Notes: a model not told the origin generated them from the letters alone. Shown: positions 36,649 to 46,756, counted from the first letter of the stretch. The stretch: 64,000 bases of DNA from Stenotrophomonas oahuensis (GCF_031834595.1 NZ_CP115541.1:2536501-2600500); one strand, 5' to 3'. Numbers and translations are program-made.

Positions 36649-38099
36649 GCCTGAGCACCGCGCAGTTGCTGCACTGGGGCGTGCAGACCAGCTACCTGGT
36701 CGCCGCAACGCTGTTCCTGCTGGGCCTGCAGCGCATGGCTTCGCCGCTCACCGCGCGCAGCGGCATCCGCTGGGCCGGGGCCGGCATGCTGATCGCCACC
36801 GTGGCCACGTTCTTCCTGCCGGAACTGCACAACGTGCCGTTGATCCTGGCGGCGGTGGCCATTGGTACCGGTGTGGCGTGGTGGTCGGCCAAGCGGGTGG
36901 CGATCACCGACATGCCGCAGATGGTGGCGCTGTACAACGGCATGGGCGGTGGTTCGGCCGCGGCGATCGGTGCGGTGGAACTGCTGCGCTTCTCGTTCCT
37001 GGCCAACCGCGATACCAGCCACTGGAGCGCGCAGGCCATCGCCGACCTGGCCGCACGCCAGCCGTCGGCCACGGTGCTGGCGCTGGCGGTGATCGGTTCG
37101 GCCATCGGCGCGGTGTCGCTGTCAGGTTCGATCATTGCCTGGGCCAAGCTGGACGGGCGCCTGGACCGGCGCGTCACTTTCCCGGGGCAGCAGGTGTTCA
37201 ACCTGGCCGTGGCGGTGGCGATGGTGGGTCTGGGCATCTGGGCGGCGGTCAGCCTGAGCCCGGTGGCGATCATCGCCTTCTTCGTGGTGGCGCTGGCGCT
37301 GGGCGTGCTGATGACCCTGCCGATCGGCGGGGCCGACATGCCGGTGGTGATCTCGCTGTACAACGCCTTCACCGGCCTGGCAGTGGCGTTTGAGGGCTAC
37401 GTGCTGGGCAACGAGGCACTGATCATCGCCGGCATGATGGTGGGCGCGGCCGGCATCCTGCTGACCCGGTTGATGGCCAAGGCGATGAACCGGCCGATCA
37501 GCGGCGTACTGTTCTCCAACTTCGGCGGTGGCGGAGCCGGGCAGGAGATCACCGGCGCGCAGAAGCCGATCGAGGCCAGCGACGTGGCCGCGATGCTGGC
37601 GTTCGCCGAGCGGGTGGTGATCGTGCCGGGCTACGGCCTGGCCGTGGCCCAGGCCCAGCACAAGATATGGGAACTGGCACAGCGGCTGATCGAGCGCGGG
37701 GTGAAGGTGAAGTTCGCCATCCACCCGGTGGCCGGGCGCATGCCCGGGCACATGAACGTGCTGCTGGCCGAGGCGGGCGTACCGTATGACCTGATCGCCG
37801 ACATGGATGACATCAATCCCGAGTTCCCGACCACCGACGTGGCGCTGGTGATCGGGGCCAACGACGTGGTCAATCCGGTCGCCCGCACCGACCCCTCGAG
37901 CCCGATCTACGGCATGCCGATTCTGGACGTGGTCAACGCGCGCAACGTGGTGGTGATCAAGCGCGGCAAGGGCACCGGCTTTGCCGGCATCGAGAATGCG
38001 CTGTTCTACGCGGACAACGCGCGGATGCTGTATGGCGACGGGGCGGGGGCGGCGAGTGCGCTGGTGAGCGAGCTGAAGGCCCTCGATGGCGGGCATTGA
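36645..38099 (+). CDS. pntB: NAD(P) transhydrogenase subunit beta
   Basis: 484 aa from a GTG that overlaps the pntAB stop. The N-terminal half is a multi-helix membrane domain II; the C-terminal about 180 residues form the NADP(H)-binding domain III with VVIVPGYGLAVAQAQHKIWEL, FAIHPVAGRMPGHMNVLLAEA and LVIGANDVVNP. It couples proton import to NADPH formation. A group of REPs follows. Confidence 0.97.
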   Translation: MSLSTAQLLHWGVQTSYLVAATLFLLGLQRMASPLTARSGIRWAGAGMLIATVATFFLPELHNVPLILAAVAIGTGVAWWSAKRVAITDMPQMVALYNGMGGGSAAAIGAVELLRFSFLANRDTSHWSAQAIADLAARQPSATVLALAVIGSAIGAVSLSGSIIAWAKLDGRLDRRVTFPGQQVFNLAVAVAMVGLGIWAAVSLSPVAIIAFFVVALALGVLMTLPIGGADMPVVISLYNAFTGLAVAFEGYVLGNEALIIAGMMVGAAGILLTRLMAKAMNRPISGVLFSNFGGGGAGQEITGAQKPIEASDVAAMLAFAERVVIVPGYGLAVAQAQHKIWELAQRLIERGVKVKFAIHPVAGRMPGHMNVLLAEAGVPYDLIADMDDINPEFPTTDVALVIGANDVVNPVARTDPSSPIYGMPILDVVNARNVVVIKRGKGTGFAGIENALFYADNARMLYGDGAGAASALVSELKALDGGH

Positions 38100-38112
38100 G
38101 GCGATCGGGCCG

Positions 38113-38260
38113 GGTCACGACCAACGGTCGTGACCTACCGGGTGATCGAGGGTTCGGACCGGGTCGCGATCAACGGTCGTGACGCACCGGGTGAACGGGG
38201 CGGGCGGGGTCACGACCAACGGGTGATCGGGGGCGGTAGGTCACGACCGTTGGTCGTGAC
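38113..38260. repeat. REP cluster after pntB
   Basis: A reverse element at 38113-38138 (GGTCACGACC...GACCTAC), a degenerate copy around 38161-38187 and a forward element at 38236-38260 (GTAGGTCACGACC) share the CACGACC/GGTCGTG arms, implying local duplication. Confidence 0.75.
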
Positions 38261-38266
38261 GTGGCT

Positions 38267-38686
38267 TCACCGTGCGACAAACCAGCCGACGACCAGCGCC
38301 ACCCCCAACCACACCATCTCGGCCGCCCCATTGGCCAACTGCGCCAGCGTCCAGGCCATATGCGGCCCCATCCGCAACGCTGAATCCCACGGGGCCAGCC
38401 CCAGCGAGGCTCCGACATAGGACGAGGCGATCGCCCAGTTGGCAATCACAGCCACCAGCAGCGTTCCCACCAGGGTCAGACCCACCCGCAGCGCCGGACG
38501 CCGCAGCGCCCCCAGGCGCAGCATGAACGCCAGCTCCACCGCGGCGAAAATGGCCATCCAGCCAGCCTGGCGGCCACTGGCCAGGGCCACGAACCACCAC
38601 ACCATCACTGCAGCTACCAGTGCGATCAGCAACATCAGGGGCCAGAGCCAGTTCACGGAGCGGGCAGAAACGGACGTGGTCGACAT
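38267..38686 (-). CDS. hypothetical membrane protein, four predicted TM helices
   Basis: 139 aa from the ATG at 38684-38686, preceded by a good AGGAAG ribosome site. Hydrophobic segments at about 13-35, 42-60, 68-90 and 112-136. I recognise no family motif. It lies between REPs and the divergent sufT; its function is unknown. Confidence 0.75.
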   Translation of the reverse strand: MSTTSVSARSVNWLWPLMLLIALVAAVMVWWFVALASGRQAGWMAIFAAVELAFMLRLGALRRPALRVGLTLVGTLLVAVIANWAIASSYVGASLGLAPWDSALRMGPHMAWTLAQLANGAAEMVWLGVALVVGWFVAR

Positions 38687-38803
38687 GCAATCTTCCTGTG
38701 AATGGCTACAGGATACCGGCTTGCGCCGTGACCGGCGCGGGAGCACCCACTGGGCTAAAATGGTCACCTTGAGCGGCCCCGTCCGCAGCCCCATATCGAA
38801 CGC

Positions 38804-39355
38804 ATGTATTCCCGTAGCAGCGAACCTGTCCACTTCGAACGCGACTGCGAGGCCGTGATGGTCCCGCAGGGCGAAACGGTCACCTTGCCCGCTGGCAGCT
38901 ATGGGTACATCACCCAGGCCCTGGGGGGCAGCTATACCGTGTTTGTCGAAGGCAATCTGTTCCGCATCGCCGGCAAGGACGGTGACGCGATCGGCAAGGA
39001 GGCTCCGGCCCCGCTGGAACTGCCGGACGACGCCTCCGACGAAGAAGTGGAAAAGCTGGTGTGGCAACAGCTGCGCACCTGCTTCGACCCGGAGATCCCG
39101 TTCAACATCGTCGACCTCGGCCTGGTCTATGAAGTGGACCTCAAGCACCTGGACGACGGCCAGCGCGAGGTGGACGTCAAGATGACCCTGACCGCGCCCG
39201 GCTGTGGCATGGGCGACATCCTGGTCGATGACGTGCGCAGCAAGCTGGAAATGATCCCGACCATCGCCGAGGCGGACGTCGAGCTGGTGTTCGACCCGCC
39301 GTGGGGCAAACATATGATGTCCGAGGCTGCCCGCCTCGAAACCGGCATGCTGTAA
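38804..39355 (+). CDS. sufT: Fe-S cluster assembly factor SufT
   Basis: 183 aa. The N-terminal domain (about 1-75) is unique to SufT; the C-terminal part is a MIP18/DUF59 domain with LRTCFDPEIPFNIVDLGLVYEV and LTAPGCGMGDILVDDV holding the conserved Cys, and it ends VFDPPWGKHMMSE. It helps maturation of Fe-S proteins. It stands apart from any suf operon here and is followed by two REPs and ilvE. Confidence 0.92.
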   Translation: MYSRSSEPVHFERDCEAVMVPQGETVTLPAGSYGYITQALGGSYTVFVEGNLFRIAGKDGDAIGKEAPAPLELPDDASDEEVEKLVWQQLRTCFDPEIPFNIVDLGLVYEVDLKHLDDGQREVDVKMTLTAPGCGMGDILVDDVRSKLEMIPTIAEADVELVFDPPWGKHMMSEAARLETGML

Positions 39356-39372
39356 CCGCCGCACACACTTCC

Positions 39373-39425
39373 GTAGAGCCGGGCTCGCCCGGCTGCCGCT
39401 CCCGTAGAGCCGGGCTTGCCCGGCT
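39373..39425 (+). repeat. tandem pair of SMAG-type REPs
   Basis: Two direct copies, 39373-39394 and 39404-39425, share the stem GAGCCGGGC/GCCCGGCT and the GTAG signature. They lie between sufT and ilvE, close to the ilvE start. Confidence 0.85.
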
Positions 39426-39449
39426 TGAACCCAGAACAGGAAATTCCCG

Positions 39450-40547
39450 GTGTCCCAGTCCAATCCCAGCTTCGCCGTCACCCGTTCGGACCAACCGCGC
39501 AGCGCCGAGCAGCGCGCCCAGATCCTGGAGAAGCCGGGCTTCGGCCTGCATTTCACCGACCACATGGTGGAAGTCCGCTGGGACAAGGACACCGGCTGGC
39601 ACAACGCCAACGTGCGTGCCTACGGCCCGCTGCAGCTGGACCCGGCAGCCGCGGTGCTGCACTACGGCCAGGAAATCTTCGAGGGCATCAAGGCCTACCG
39701 TCACGCCGACGGCTCGATCTGGACCTTCCGTCCGGATGCCAACGGCCGTCGCCTGCAGCGTTCGGCGCAGCGCCTGGCACTGCCGGAACTTCCGGTGGAG
39801 ATCTTCGTGGAATCGCTGAAGCAGCTGATCGCGGTGGACGCGGACTGGGTGCCGTCGGCCGATGAGTCGAGCCTGTACTTCCGTCCGTTCATGATCGGAG
39901 ACGAAGCCTTCCTGGGCGTGCGCGGCGCACACAAGGCGGGTTACTACGTGATCGCCAGCCCGGCCGGCCCGTACTTCGCCAAGGGCGTGGCCCCGGTGTC
40001 GATCTGGCTGTCGACCGAATACGCACGTGCGGCCAAGGGCGGCACCGGTGCGGCCAAGTGCGGCGGCAACTACGCCGCATCGCTGCTGCCGCAGCAGAAG
40101 GCGCAGGCGCAGGGCTGCTCGCAGGTGCTGTTCCTGGACCCGGTGGAAGGCAAGTACCTGGAAGAGCTGGGCGGCATGAACGTGTTCCTGGTCTACAAGG
40201 ACGGCACCCTGGTGACCCCGGCGCTGTCGGGCAGCATCCTGGAAGGCATCACCCGCGAAAGCATCCTGCAGCTGGCCCGCGACCGTGGCATGAAGGTCGA
40301 AGAGCGCAAGGTGACCATCGACGAGTGGAAGGACGGCGTGGCGTCGGGCGAGATCGCCGAAGTGTTCGCCTGCGGCACCGCGGCGGTGGTGACCCCGATC
40401 GGCCAGCTTAAGGGCGAGGGCTTCTCGGTGGGCGACATCAACGCCCCGGCCGGCGAAGTGACCATGTCGCTGCGCAAGGAACTGACCGATATCCAGTACG
40501 GCCGCCTGCCGGACCGTCACAACTGGCTGGTCCGCCTGGACGCCTAA
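39450..40547 (+). CDS. ilvE: branched-chain amino acid aminotransferase
   Basis: 365 aa from a GTG (MSQSNPSFAVTRSD) preceded by ACAGGA. Class IV PLP aminotransferase of the longer BCAT II type. The PLP lysine lies in GAAKCGGNYAA (about residue 200) and GYYVIASPAGPYF, LEELGGMNVFLVY and FACGTAAVVTPIG are conserved. It transfers the amino group between glutamate and the keto acids of Leu, Ile and Val. A strong terminator follows. Confidence 0.96.
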   Translation: MSQSNPSFAVTRSDQPRSAEQRAQILEKPGFGLHFTDHMVEVRWDKDTGWHNANVRAYGPLQLDPAAAVLHYGQEIFEGIKAYRHADGSIWTFRPDANGRRLQRSAQRLALPELPVEIFVESLKQLIAVDADWVPSADESSLYFRPFMIGDEAFLGVRGAHKAGYYVIASPAGPYFAKGVAPVSIWLSTEYARAAKGGTGAAKCGGNYAASLLPQQKAQAQGCSQVLFLDPVEGKYLEELGGMNVFLVYKDGTLVTPALSGSILEGITRESILQLARDRGMKVEERKVTIDEWKDGVASGEIAEVFACGTAAVVTPIGQLKGEGFSVGDINAPAGEVTMSLRKELTDIQYGRLPDRHNWLVRLDA

Positions 40548-40571
40548 GCCGCGCCCGGGCAACACTCCTCG

Positions 40572-40602
40572 AAAAGCCCGCCTGCAATCAGGCGGGCTTT
40601 TT
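40572..40602 (+). terminator. intrinsic terminator after ilvE
   Basis: AGCCCGCCTG / CAGGCGGGCT stem with a four-base loop flanked by AAAA and TTTTT. Confidence 0.9.
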
Positions 40603-40627
40603 GCATTTCAGGGTTGCGGACACCGCG

Positions 40628-40840
40628 CGTCGCCGGGCGCTGCCCGGCTGCTGTTGGTTTTGGGCGAACAGCCGGTGGTCATCGGTTTCCGTGTTTGGGC
40701 GTGCCGGGATGGGTTTGCGGGACACGCCGTGAACCCATCCATGGGGGCTCGTAGAAAACATCCATGTTTTCTACGGTCCCGCAAACCCACCCCGGCACGC
40801 CCCAGACAGGTCATCGGTGGCCACAGCAGATCAAATGCGC
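40628..40840 (+). repeat. dispersed modular palindrome, copy D1 (type I core)
   Basis: A GCCGGGC/GCCCGGC hairpin is followed by GCTGTTGG and GCGAACAGCC. The core arms are extended: GCGTGCCGGGATGGG at about 40700 pairs with CCCACCCCGGCACGC at about 40785-40800. The inner hairpin CGTAGAAAACAT / ATGTTTTCTACG is at 40750-40775. A GGTGGCC flank follows. Confidence 0.8.
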
Positions 40841-40875
40841 CGTTGCCGTTCGAACCGTGTCTCGACCCACCATCG

Positions 40876-40992
40876 GGGGCTGGCCAACGGGTGACCCCTG
40901 GAGGGACCGTCGAAAACATGGATGTTTTCGCCGAGCCCCCATGGACGGGTTTACGGCGTGTCCCGGAACGGGGTTGCCCGTTGGCCTGCCCC
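40876..40992 (-). repeat. dispersed modular palindrome, copy D2 (divergent arms)
   Basis: The inner hairpin CGAAAACATG/CATG...TTTTCG and the CCCCCATGGACGGGTTTACGG part resemble copy A. The outer arms differ: GGCCAACGGG pairs with CCCGTTGGCC, and ACCCC with GGGGT. Pairing is kept although the sequence changed. From about 40993 to 41389 no gene is seen. Confidence 0.7.
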
Positions 40993-41200
40993 GCACGAAT
41001 GAACCGAAGCGCCGCTCTTCGCGGAAAACTAAAACTACATCGATCCAAACGAACGCAACCCTTTGACGCGCAAGGAATGTCCCACCTCTGGCGCACAAGA
41101 CAGTGACGCAGGACACGATTTGCCCTACCGAAGACTCGAATCCGGTACGGAAGTTCCTTCACATTCACAAACCTTTGACCCCGGATGTCTCAATTCGGAA

Positions 41201-41218
41201 ATTTCACAAGACTGAAAT
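41201..41218. promoter_or_regulatory. candidate operator upstream of the secreted protease
   Basis: Perfect palindrome ATTTCA-N6-TGAAAT about 170 bp before the protease ATG; a TTGACC at 41175-41180 may be part of a promoter. The regulator is unknown. Confidence 0.4.
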
Positions 41219-41389
41219 CGCGCTGAAGCGTTGTTCGGAGTCAGGCAAACGCACTAGCGTCCGGGGTCGGTCGGTTTTTCAGGGGAGCCGGTCCGCTTCC
41301 AACGGTTCGATCCGCGCCAGCGCTTCACAGCGAACGGATTGCACCGACTTCCGCCGCATTGACGGCATTTCAGTTCAAAGGGAAATCCG

Positions 41390-43132
41390 ATGTCTCATGA
41401 TTCGCAGCAACGTGTGCGTCAGCGCGCATTGGTGGTACTGGGTGGTTCGGTCCTGTCGACCCTGCTGCTGGCCGCGCCGGCTTTCGCTGGTGACGTGCAG
41501 CTGAGCGGTCTGTCCTCCGCACCCACCCACCAGCGTTTCATCGTCAAGTACCGGGACGGTGCCAGCGATGTGGCCAATCCCACGGCCCTGGCCAGTTCGC
41601 TGAAGGCCGCCGCCGCGTCCGTGCCTGCCGCCCAGGGGCGCGCGCTGGGTCTGCAGAAGCTGCGCACTCTGGCCATCGGCCCGACCGTGGTGAAGGCGGA
41701 TCGTCCGCTGGACGCCGCTGAATCCGAACTGCTGATGCGCCGCCTGGCTGCTGACCCGAACGTGGAATATGTCGAAGTCGATCAGCTGATGCGGCACACC
41801 CTGACCCCGAACGACCCGCGCCTGTCCGAGCAGTGGGGCTTCGGCACCAGCGCCTCGTCGATCAATGTGCGCCCGGCGTGGGACAAGTCCACCGGTACCG
41901 GCGTGGTCGTGGCGGTGATCGACACCGGCATCACCAACCACCCGGATCTGAACGCCAACATCCTGCCTGGCTATGACTTCATCAGCGACGCTGCGATGGC
42001 GCGCGATGGCGGTGGTCGTGACAATAATCCGAATGACGAAGGCGACTGGTACGCCGCCAACGAGTGCGGTGCCGGCTATCCGGCCTCCAACTCCAGCTGG
42101 CACGGTACCCACGTGGCCGGCACCATTGCGGCCGTGACCAACAACGCCGTTGGCGTCGCCGGTACCGCCTACAACGCCAAGATCGTGCCGGTGCGCGTGC
42201 TCGGCAAGTGCGGCGGCTACACCTCCGACATCGCTGACGCCATCGTGTGGGCCTCGGGCGGCACGGTCAGCGGCGTGCCCGCCAATGCCAACCCGGCCGA
42301 AGTGATCAACATGTCGCTCGGCGGCAGCGGCAGCTGCTCCACCACCTACCAGAACGCCATCAACGGGGCCGTTTCGCGCGGTACCACCGTGGTCGTGGCC
42401 GCGGGCAACAGCAACACCAACGTGTCCTCGGCGGTGCCGGCGAACTGCCCGAACGTGATCGCGGTCGCGGCCACCACCTCAGCCGGTTCGCGTGCCAGCT
42501 TCTCCAACTACGGCACCGGCATCGACATCTCCGCACCGGGTGCGAGCATTCTGTCCACGCTCAACACCGGCACCACCGTGCCGGGCAGTGCCTCGTATGC
42601 CTCGTACAACGGCACCTCGATGGCGGCCCCGCACGTGGCTGGCGTGGTCGCATTGATGCAGGCAGCGGCGACCACCGCGCTCACGCCGGCGCAGGTCGAA
42701 AGCATCCTCAAGAGCACCGCGCGGCCGTTGCCGGGTGCCTGCTCGGGCGGCTGCGGTGCAGGTATTGCCGACGCGGATGCGGCGGTGGTCGCGGCACAGG
42801 GCGGCGGCACCCCGAACCCGGGCACCGGAACCCTGCAGAACAATGTGCCGGTGACCGGCTTGTCGGCCTCCGCGGGTGCCTCGCTGGCCTACACCGTGGC
42901 CGTGCCGAGTGGTTCGTCGCAGCTGAAGGTGACCATTGCCGGCGGCAGCGGTGATGCCGACCTGTACGTGCGTTCGGGCAGCGCCCCGACCGACACCGTC
43001 TACAACTGCCGTCCGTACCTGAGCGGCAACAATGAAACCTGCACGATCAATGCGCCGGCAGCGGGCACCTGGCACGTCCGCGTGAAGGCGTACAGCACCT
43101 TCTCGGGTGTGACCCTGACCGCGCAGTACTGA
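41390..43132 (+). CDS. secreted subtilisin-like (S8) protease with PPC domain
   Basis: 580 aa preproenzyme. Signal peptide about 1-33, an I9-type propeptide (HQRFIVKYRDGASD to YVEVDQLMRH) and a catalytic domain from about 140. The triad is Asp in VAVIDTGITNHPDL, His in SSWHGTHVAGTI and Ser in NGTSMAAPHVAG, with the oxyanion Asn in VAAGNSN. After a Gly/Pro/Thr linker (about 465-480) comes a PPC domain (LKVTIAGGSGDADLYVRSGS). The architecture matches the extracellular StmPr-type proteases of Stenotrophomonas, which degrade host and other proteins. Confidence 0.96.
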   Translation: MSHDSQQRVRQRALVVLGGSVLSTLLLAAPAFAGDVQLSGLSSAPTHQRFIVKYRDGASDVANPTALASSLKAAAASVPAAQGRALGLQKLRTLAIGPTVVKADRPLDAAESELLMRRLAADPNVEYVEVDQLMRHTLTPNDPRLSEQWGFGTSASSINVRPAWDKSTGTGVVVAVIDTGITNHPDLNANILPGYDFISDAAMARDGGGRDNNPNDEGDWYAANECGAGYPASNSSWHGTHVAGTIAAVTNNAVGVAGTAYNAKIVPVRVLGKCGGYTSDIADAIVWASGGTVSGVPANANPAEVINMSLGGSGSCSTTYQNAINGAVSRGTTVVVAAGNSNTNVSSAVPANCPNVIAVAATTSAGSRASFSNYGTGIDISAPGASILSTLNTGTTVPGSASYASYNGTSMAAPHVAGVVALMQAAATTALTPAQVESILKSTARPLPGACSGGCGAGIADADAAVVAAQGGGTPNPGTGTLQNNVPVTGLSASAGASLAYTVAVPSGSSQLKVTIAGGSGDADLYVRSGSAPTDTVYNCRPYLSGNNETCTINAPAAGTWHVRVKAYSTFSGVTLTAQY

Positions 43133-43145
43133 TGTTTCATTCGGC

Positions 43146-43202
43146 CACCCTGCCAACGGCAGGGTGCTACCGATGCGGTAGGTGCCGACCGTTGGTCGGC
43201 AC
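43146..43202. repeat. inverted pair of SMAG-type REPs
   Basis: CACCCTGCC...GGTGCTAC (43146-43170) and GTAGGTGCCGACC... (43178-43202) lie between the convergent protease and asparaginase genes, where they may act as a bidirectional barrier. Confidence 0.8.
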
Positions 43203-43208
43203 TCTCTT

Positions 43209-43694
43209 TCAGGCCGACTCAAACCGGTTGGCGGCCACATTCTTGCGCACGTGCTGCGGATCCCAGATACGCCCGTTCATGGCGATGTAGACACCGCTCG
43301 GCAGCGACTGCACCGCGCCGATCGCGCAGCCGATGTTGAACTCCGCGTCCGAGCCACGGAAGCGGGCCGGGCTCAGCGCGCCGGTCATCACGATGGTCTT
43401 GTCGGCGATGCTGCGCAGCACCTGGCCGGTCTGCACCATCGAATCGGTGCCGTGGGTAACCAGCACATGGCGGGTGGGCTGGGCGGCAATGGTGGCGCGG
43501 ATCAGCTCGCGGTCTTCATCGGTGATGTGCAGCGAGTCCTTGCGCAGGATCGGAATCACGTTGAAACGGAAGGTCACGCCGAGCTCGCGCAGGATCATCC
43601 CGATCTGCGGATCGCCGATCTGGTAGTCCGACTTGTCGTCGAAGTAGATCTTGTCGATCGTGCCACCGGTGGTGATGATCAGTAGTTCTTCCAT
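43209..43694 (-). CDS. small asparaginase-domain protein
   Basis: 161 aa from the ATG at 43692-43694 (MEELLIITTGGTIDK), with an AGGA ribosome site at good spacing. Only the N-terminal domain of the L-asparaginase fold is present, with both catalytic threonine motifs (TTGGTIDK and VTHGTDSM). Full-length asparaginases are about 330 aa, so this is a stand-alone half-size family member; activity and substrate are uncertain. Confidence 0.85.
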   Translation of the reverse strand: MEELLIITTGGTIDKIYFDDKSDYQIGDPQIGMILRELGVTFRFNVIPILRKDSLHITDEDRELIRATIAAQPTRHVLVTHGTDSMVQTGQVLRSIADKTIVMTGALSPARFRGSDAEFNIGCAIGAVQSLPSGVYIAMNGRIWDPQHVRKNVAANRFESA

Positions 43695-43771
43695 TGCAGG
43701 CATCCTGGGATAGCAGTCAGATCCACGCGGGAGATCGCGCGACGGTGCCCATGATACGGGGATGTGCGCCG

Positions 43772-43844
43772 GTAGTGCCGGCCGCTGGCCGGCAACCACG
43801 CACATCCATCCGAAGGTCATGAGGTTGCCGGCCAGCGGCCGGCA

Positions 43845-43848
<4 letters not shown>
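43772..43848. repeat. inverted pair of SMAG-type REPs
   Basis: GTAGTGCCGGCC... (43772-43796) and a mirror copy ending GGCACTAC (43824-43848) with nearly identical arms. The second supplies the TAG stop (43845-43847) of the DUF2069 gene. Confidence 0.85.
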
Positions 43849-44788
<940 letters not shown>

Positions 44789-44855
44789 TCAGTCAGGCCG
44801 CAGTATGCGGCCCTTTGTGCCTGCCTGCACCGCGCATCGGGTACGCTTGGTCCCA

Positions 44856-46130
44856 ATGGAACCTCTGGATACCGTCAACCTGTGGATGGAGCGCGTGCGC
44901 GACCGTGCGCGTACCGCCAGCTTCGGGCGCTTCCTGTGGCGTCGCTTCCTTGATGACCGCCTGTTCCAGGCGGCCGCTTCGTTGGCCTACACCACGGTGT
45001 TCGCGCTGGTGCCGCTGGCCATCGTGGTGTTCGGGGTGCTCTCGGCATTCCCGATGTTCGATCGCTGGAGCGACACACTCAGCGACTACGTGTTCTCCAA
45101 CTTCGTGCCCAATGCCGCGCGCGCGGCCGAAGGCTATCTGCGCCAGTTCTCGGCCAGCGCCGGCCAGCTCACCGCTGCCGGCTTCATTGCCCTGGTGGTG
45201 TCGCTGCTGATCACCCTCAACAGCGTGGAGCAGACCTTCAACCAGATCTGGCGGGTCAGTTCGGCGCGGCCGCGCCTGACCCGTTTCCTGGTGTACTGGA
45301 CCGTACTCACCCTGGGCGCGATGCTGGCCGCTGCGTCGCTGGCGGTGTCGGCACGCGTGTTCGCGCTGCCGCTGTTCGGCACCACGGAAGGCCGGCTGCT
45401 GGCCAACGCCTCGCTCACCCTGGCCCCGATCCTGATCGAGTTCGTCTGCATCACGCTGGTGTACCGGGTGGTACCGCACCACACGGTGAAGTGGCGGCAT
45501 GCCATTCCCGGCGCAGTGCTGGCGGTGGTGATGCTGGAACTGGTGAAGTGGGGCATGGGGGCCTACCTGGGCAGCTTCCAGTCCTATCAGAAGCTGTATG
45601 GCACGGTCGCGTTCGTGCCGATCCTGCTGCTGTGGATCTATCTGTGCTGGGTGTCGGTGCTGCTGGGGGCATCGCTGGCTTCGTCGATTGCCGCCTTCCG
45701 CTATCAGCCGGCCGACCTGCGCCTGCCCACCGGCTACGAGATGTATGGCCTGCTGCGGTTGATCGGACGCTTCCAGCAGGCGCGCGTGGAAGGACACAGC
45801 CTGGACGATGACGAGATCCTGCGGCTGGAACCGATGCTGACCGATTCACTGCTGCAGACCATGCTGTGCGACCTGGAAGCGATCCGCGTGGTGCGCCGCG
45901 ACGAGCGCGGTGAATGGCTGCTGGCGCGCGACCTGGACAAGCTCACCCTGGCCGACCTGTACGAAACCACGCAGATGCGCATTCCAGTCAAGGAAGCGTG
46001 GCTGCCATACCGCGACGACAGCCTGGGCTGCGCCTCGGTCAACGCACTCGACGCACTGCGCCTGCCGCTGCGTGAGCTGCTTAAACGTCGCGTCAGCGAC
46101 ATCTATGCCTCCCCCGGAGATTCCCCATGA
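44856..46130 (+). CDS. yihY: YihY/virulence factor BrkB family membrane protein
   Basis: 424 aa from the ATG at 44856 (MEPLDTVNLWMERVRDRART). The six-helix YihY core is recognised by ASLAYTTVFALVPLAIVVFG, LNSVEQTFNQIWRV and FVPILLLWIYLCWVSVLLGA. A C-terminal cytoplasmic extension (about 300-424) resembles a winged-helix domain. It was once annotated as RNase BN, but that assignment belongs to rbn (ElaC). The function is unknown. It overlaps the lipoprotein gene by 4 nt. Confidence 0.92.
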   Translation: MEPLDTVNLWMERVRDRARTASFGRFLWRRFLDDRLFQAAASLAYTTVFALVPLAIVVFGVLSAFPMFDRWSDTLSDYVFSNFVPNAARAAEGYLRQFSASAGQLTAAGFIALVVSLLITLNSVEQTFNQIWRVSSARPRLTRFLVYWTVLTLGAMLAAASLAVSARVFALPLFGTTEGRLLANASLTLAPILIEFVCITLVYRVVPHHTVKWRHAIPGAVLAVVMLELVKWGMGAYLGSFQSYQKLYGTVAFVPILLLWIYLCWVSVLLGASLASSIAAFRYQPADLRLPTGYEMYGLLRLIGRFQQARVEGHSLDDDEILRLEPMLTDSLLQTMLCDLEAIRVVRRDERGEWLLARDLDKLTLADLYETTQMRIPVKEAWLPYRDDSLGCASVNALDALRLPLRELLKRRVSDIYASPGDSP

Positions 46131-46693
46131 GTGTTCGTCCCCTGCTGCTGGCCCTGGGCCTGCTGACCCTGGCCGCGTGCAAGCCCGCTGCCGAGCCCGC
46201 CGCACCCGCGCCGACGCCGGCACCGGCGACTCCCGCTGCACCGGCCGAACCCGCCGAGCCTGCCGCGGTCGATACCGACCGCAAGACCGTGGCATCGCCA
46301 CGCCTGGTGCTGCCGGCGGTGGATGGCAGCACCTACGACCTGGCCGCGCATCGTGGCAAGTGGGTGGTGGTGAACTTCTGGGCCACCTGGTGTGCGCCGT
46401 GCCGCAAGGAAATGCCGGAGCTGTCGGCACTGCACGCCATGCGCGAGGAGATCGAGGTGGTCGGGCTGGCCTATGAGGACATCGAGGTGGATGACATGAA
46501 GGCCTTCCTGAAAGAGCGTCCGGTTACCTATCCGATCGTGCTGGTCGATACCTACAACCCGCCGGAAGACTTCGCCATTCCGCGCGGGCTGCCGATGACC
46601 TACCTGATCGCGCCAGACGGCAAGGTCGCCAAGGAGTTCCTGGGCCCGGTGACGGCGGCGGATATCGAGAAGGCCATCGCGTCGCGCGGTTGA
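46127..46693 (+). CDS. TlpA-like thioredoxin-fold lipoprotein
   Basis: 188 aa. Lipobox LAAC with Cys18, a Pro/Ala-rich linker to about residue 48 and a thioredoxin domain with [15 protein letters not shown] (about 84-98, CxxC = CAPC) and a cis-Pro in GLPMTYLI. It is probably a membrane-anchored periplasmic disulfide reductase. Translational overlap with yihY. Confidence 0.92.
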   Translation: MSVRPLLLALGLLTLAACKPAAEPAAPAPTPAPATPAAPAEPAEPAAVDTDRKTVASPRLVLPAVDGSTYDLAAHRGKWVVVNFWATWCAPCRKEMPELSALHAMREEIEVVGLAYEDIEVDDMKAFLKERPVTYPIVLVDTYNPPEDFAIPRGLPMTYLIAPDGKVAKEFLGPVTAADIEKAIASRG

Positions 46694-46725
46694 TCGCGAT
46701 GTGCGACCGGTTTGGCATACGCAAG

Positions 46726-46750
46726 GTAGGTGCCGACCGTTGGTCGGCAC
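46726..46750 (+). repeat. SMAG-type REP
   Basis: GTAGGTGCCGACC/GGTCGGCAC hairpin between the convergent lipoprotein gene and ppk2, only a few bases before the ppk2 stop. Confidence 0.85.
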
Positions 46751-46756
46751 ATGGGA

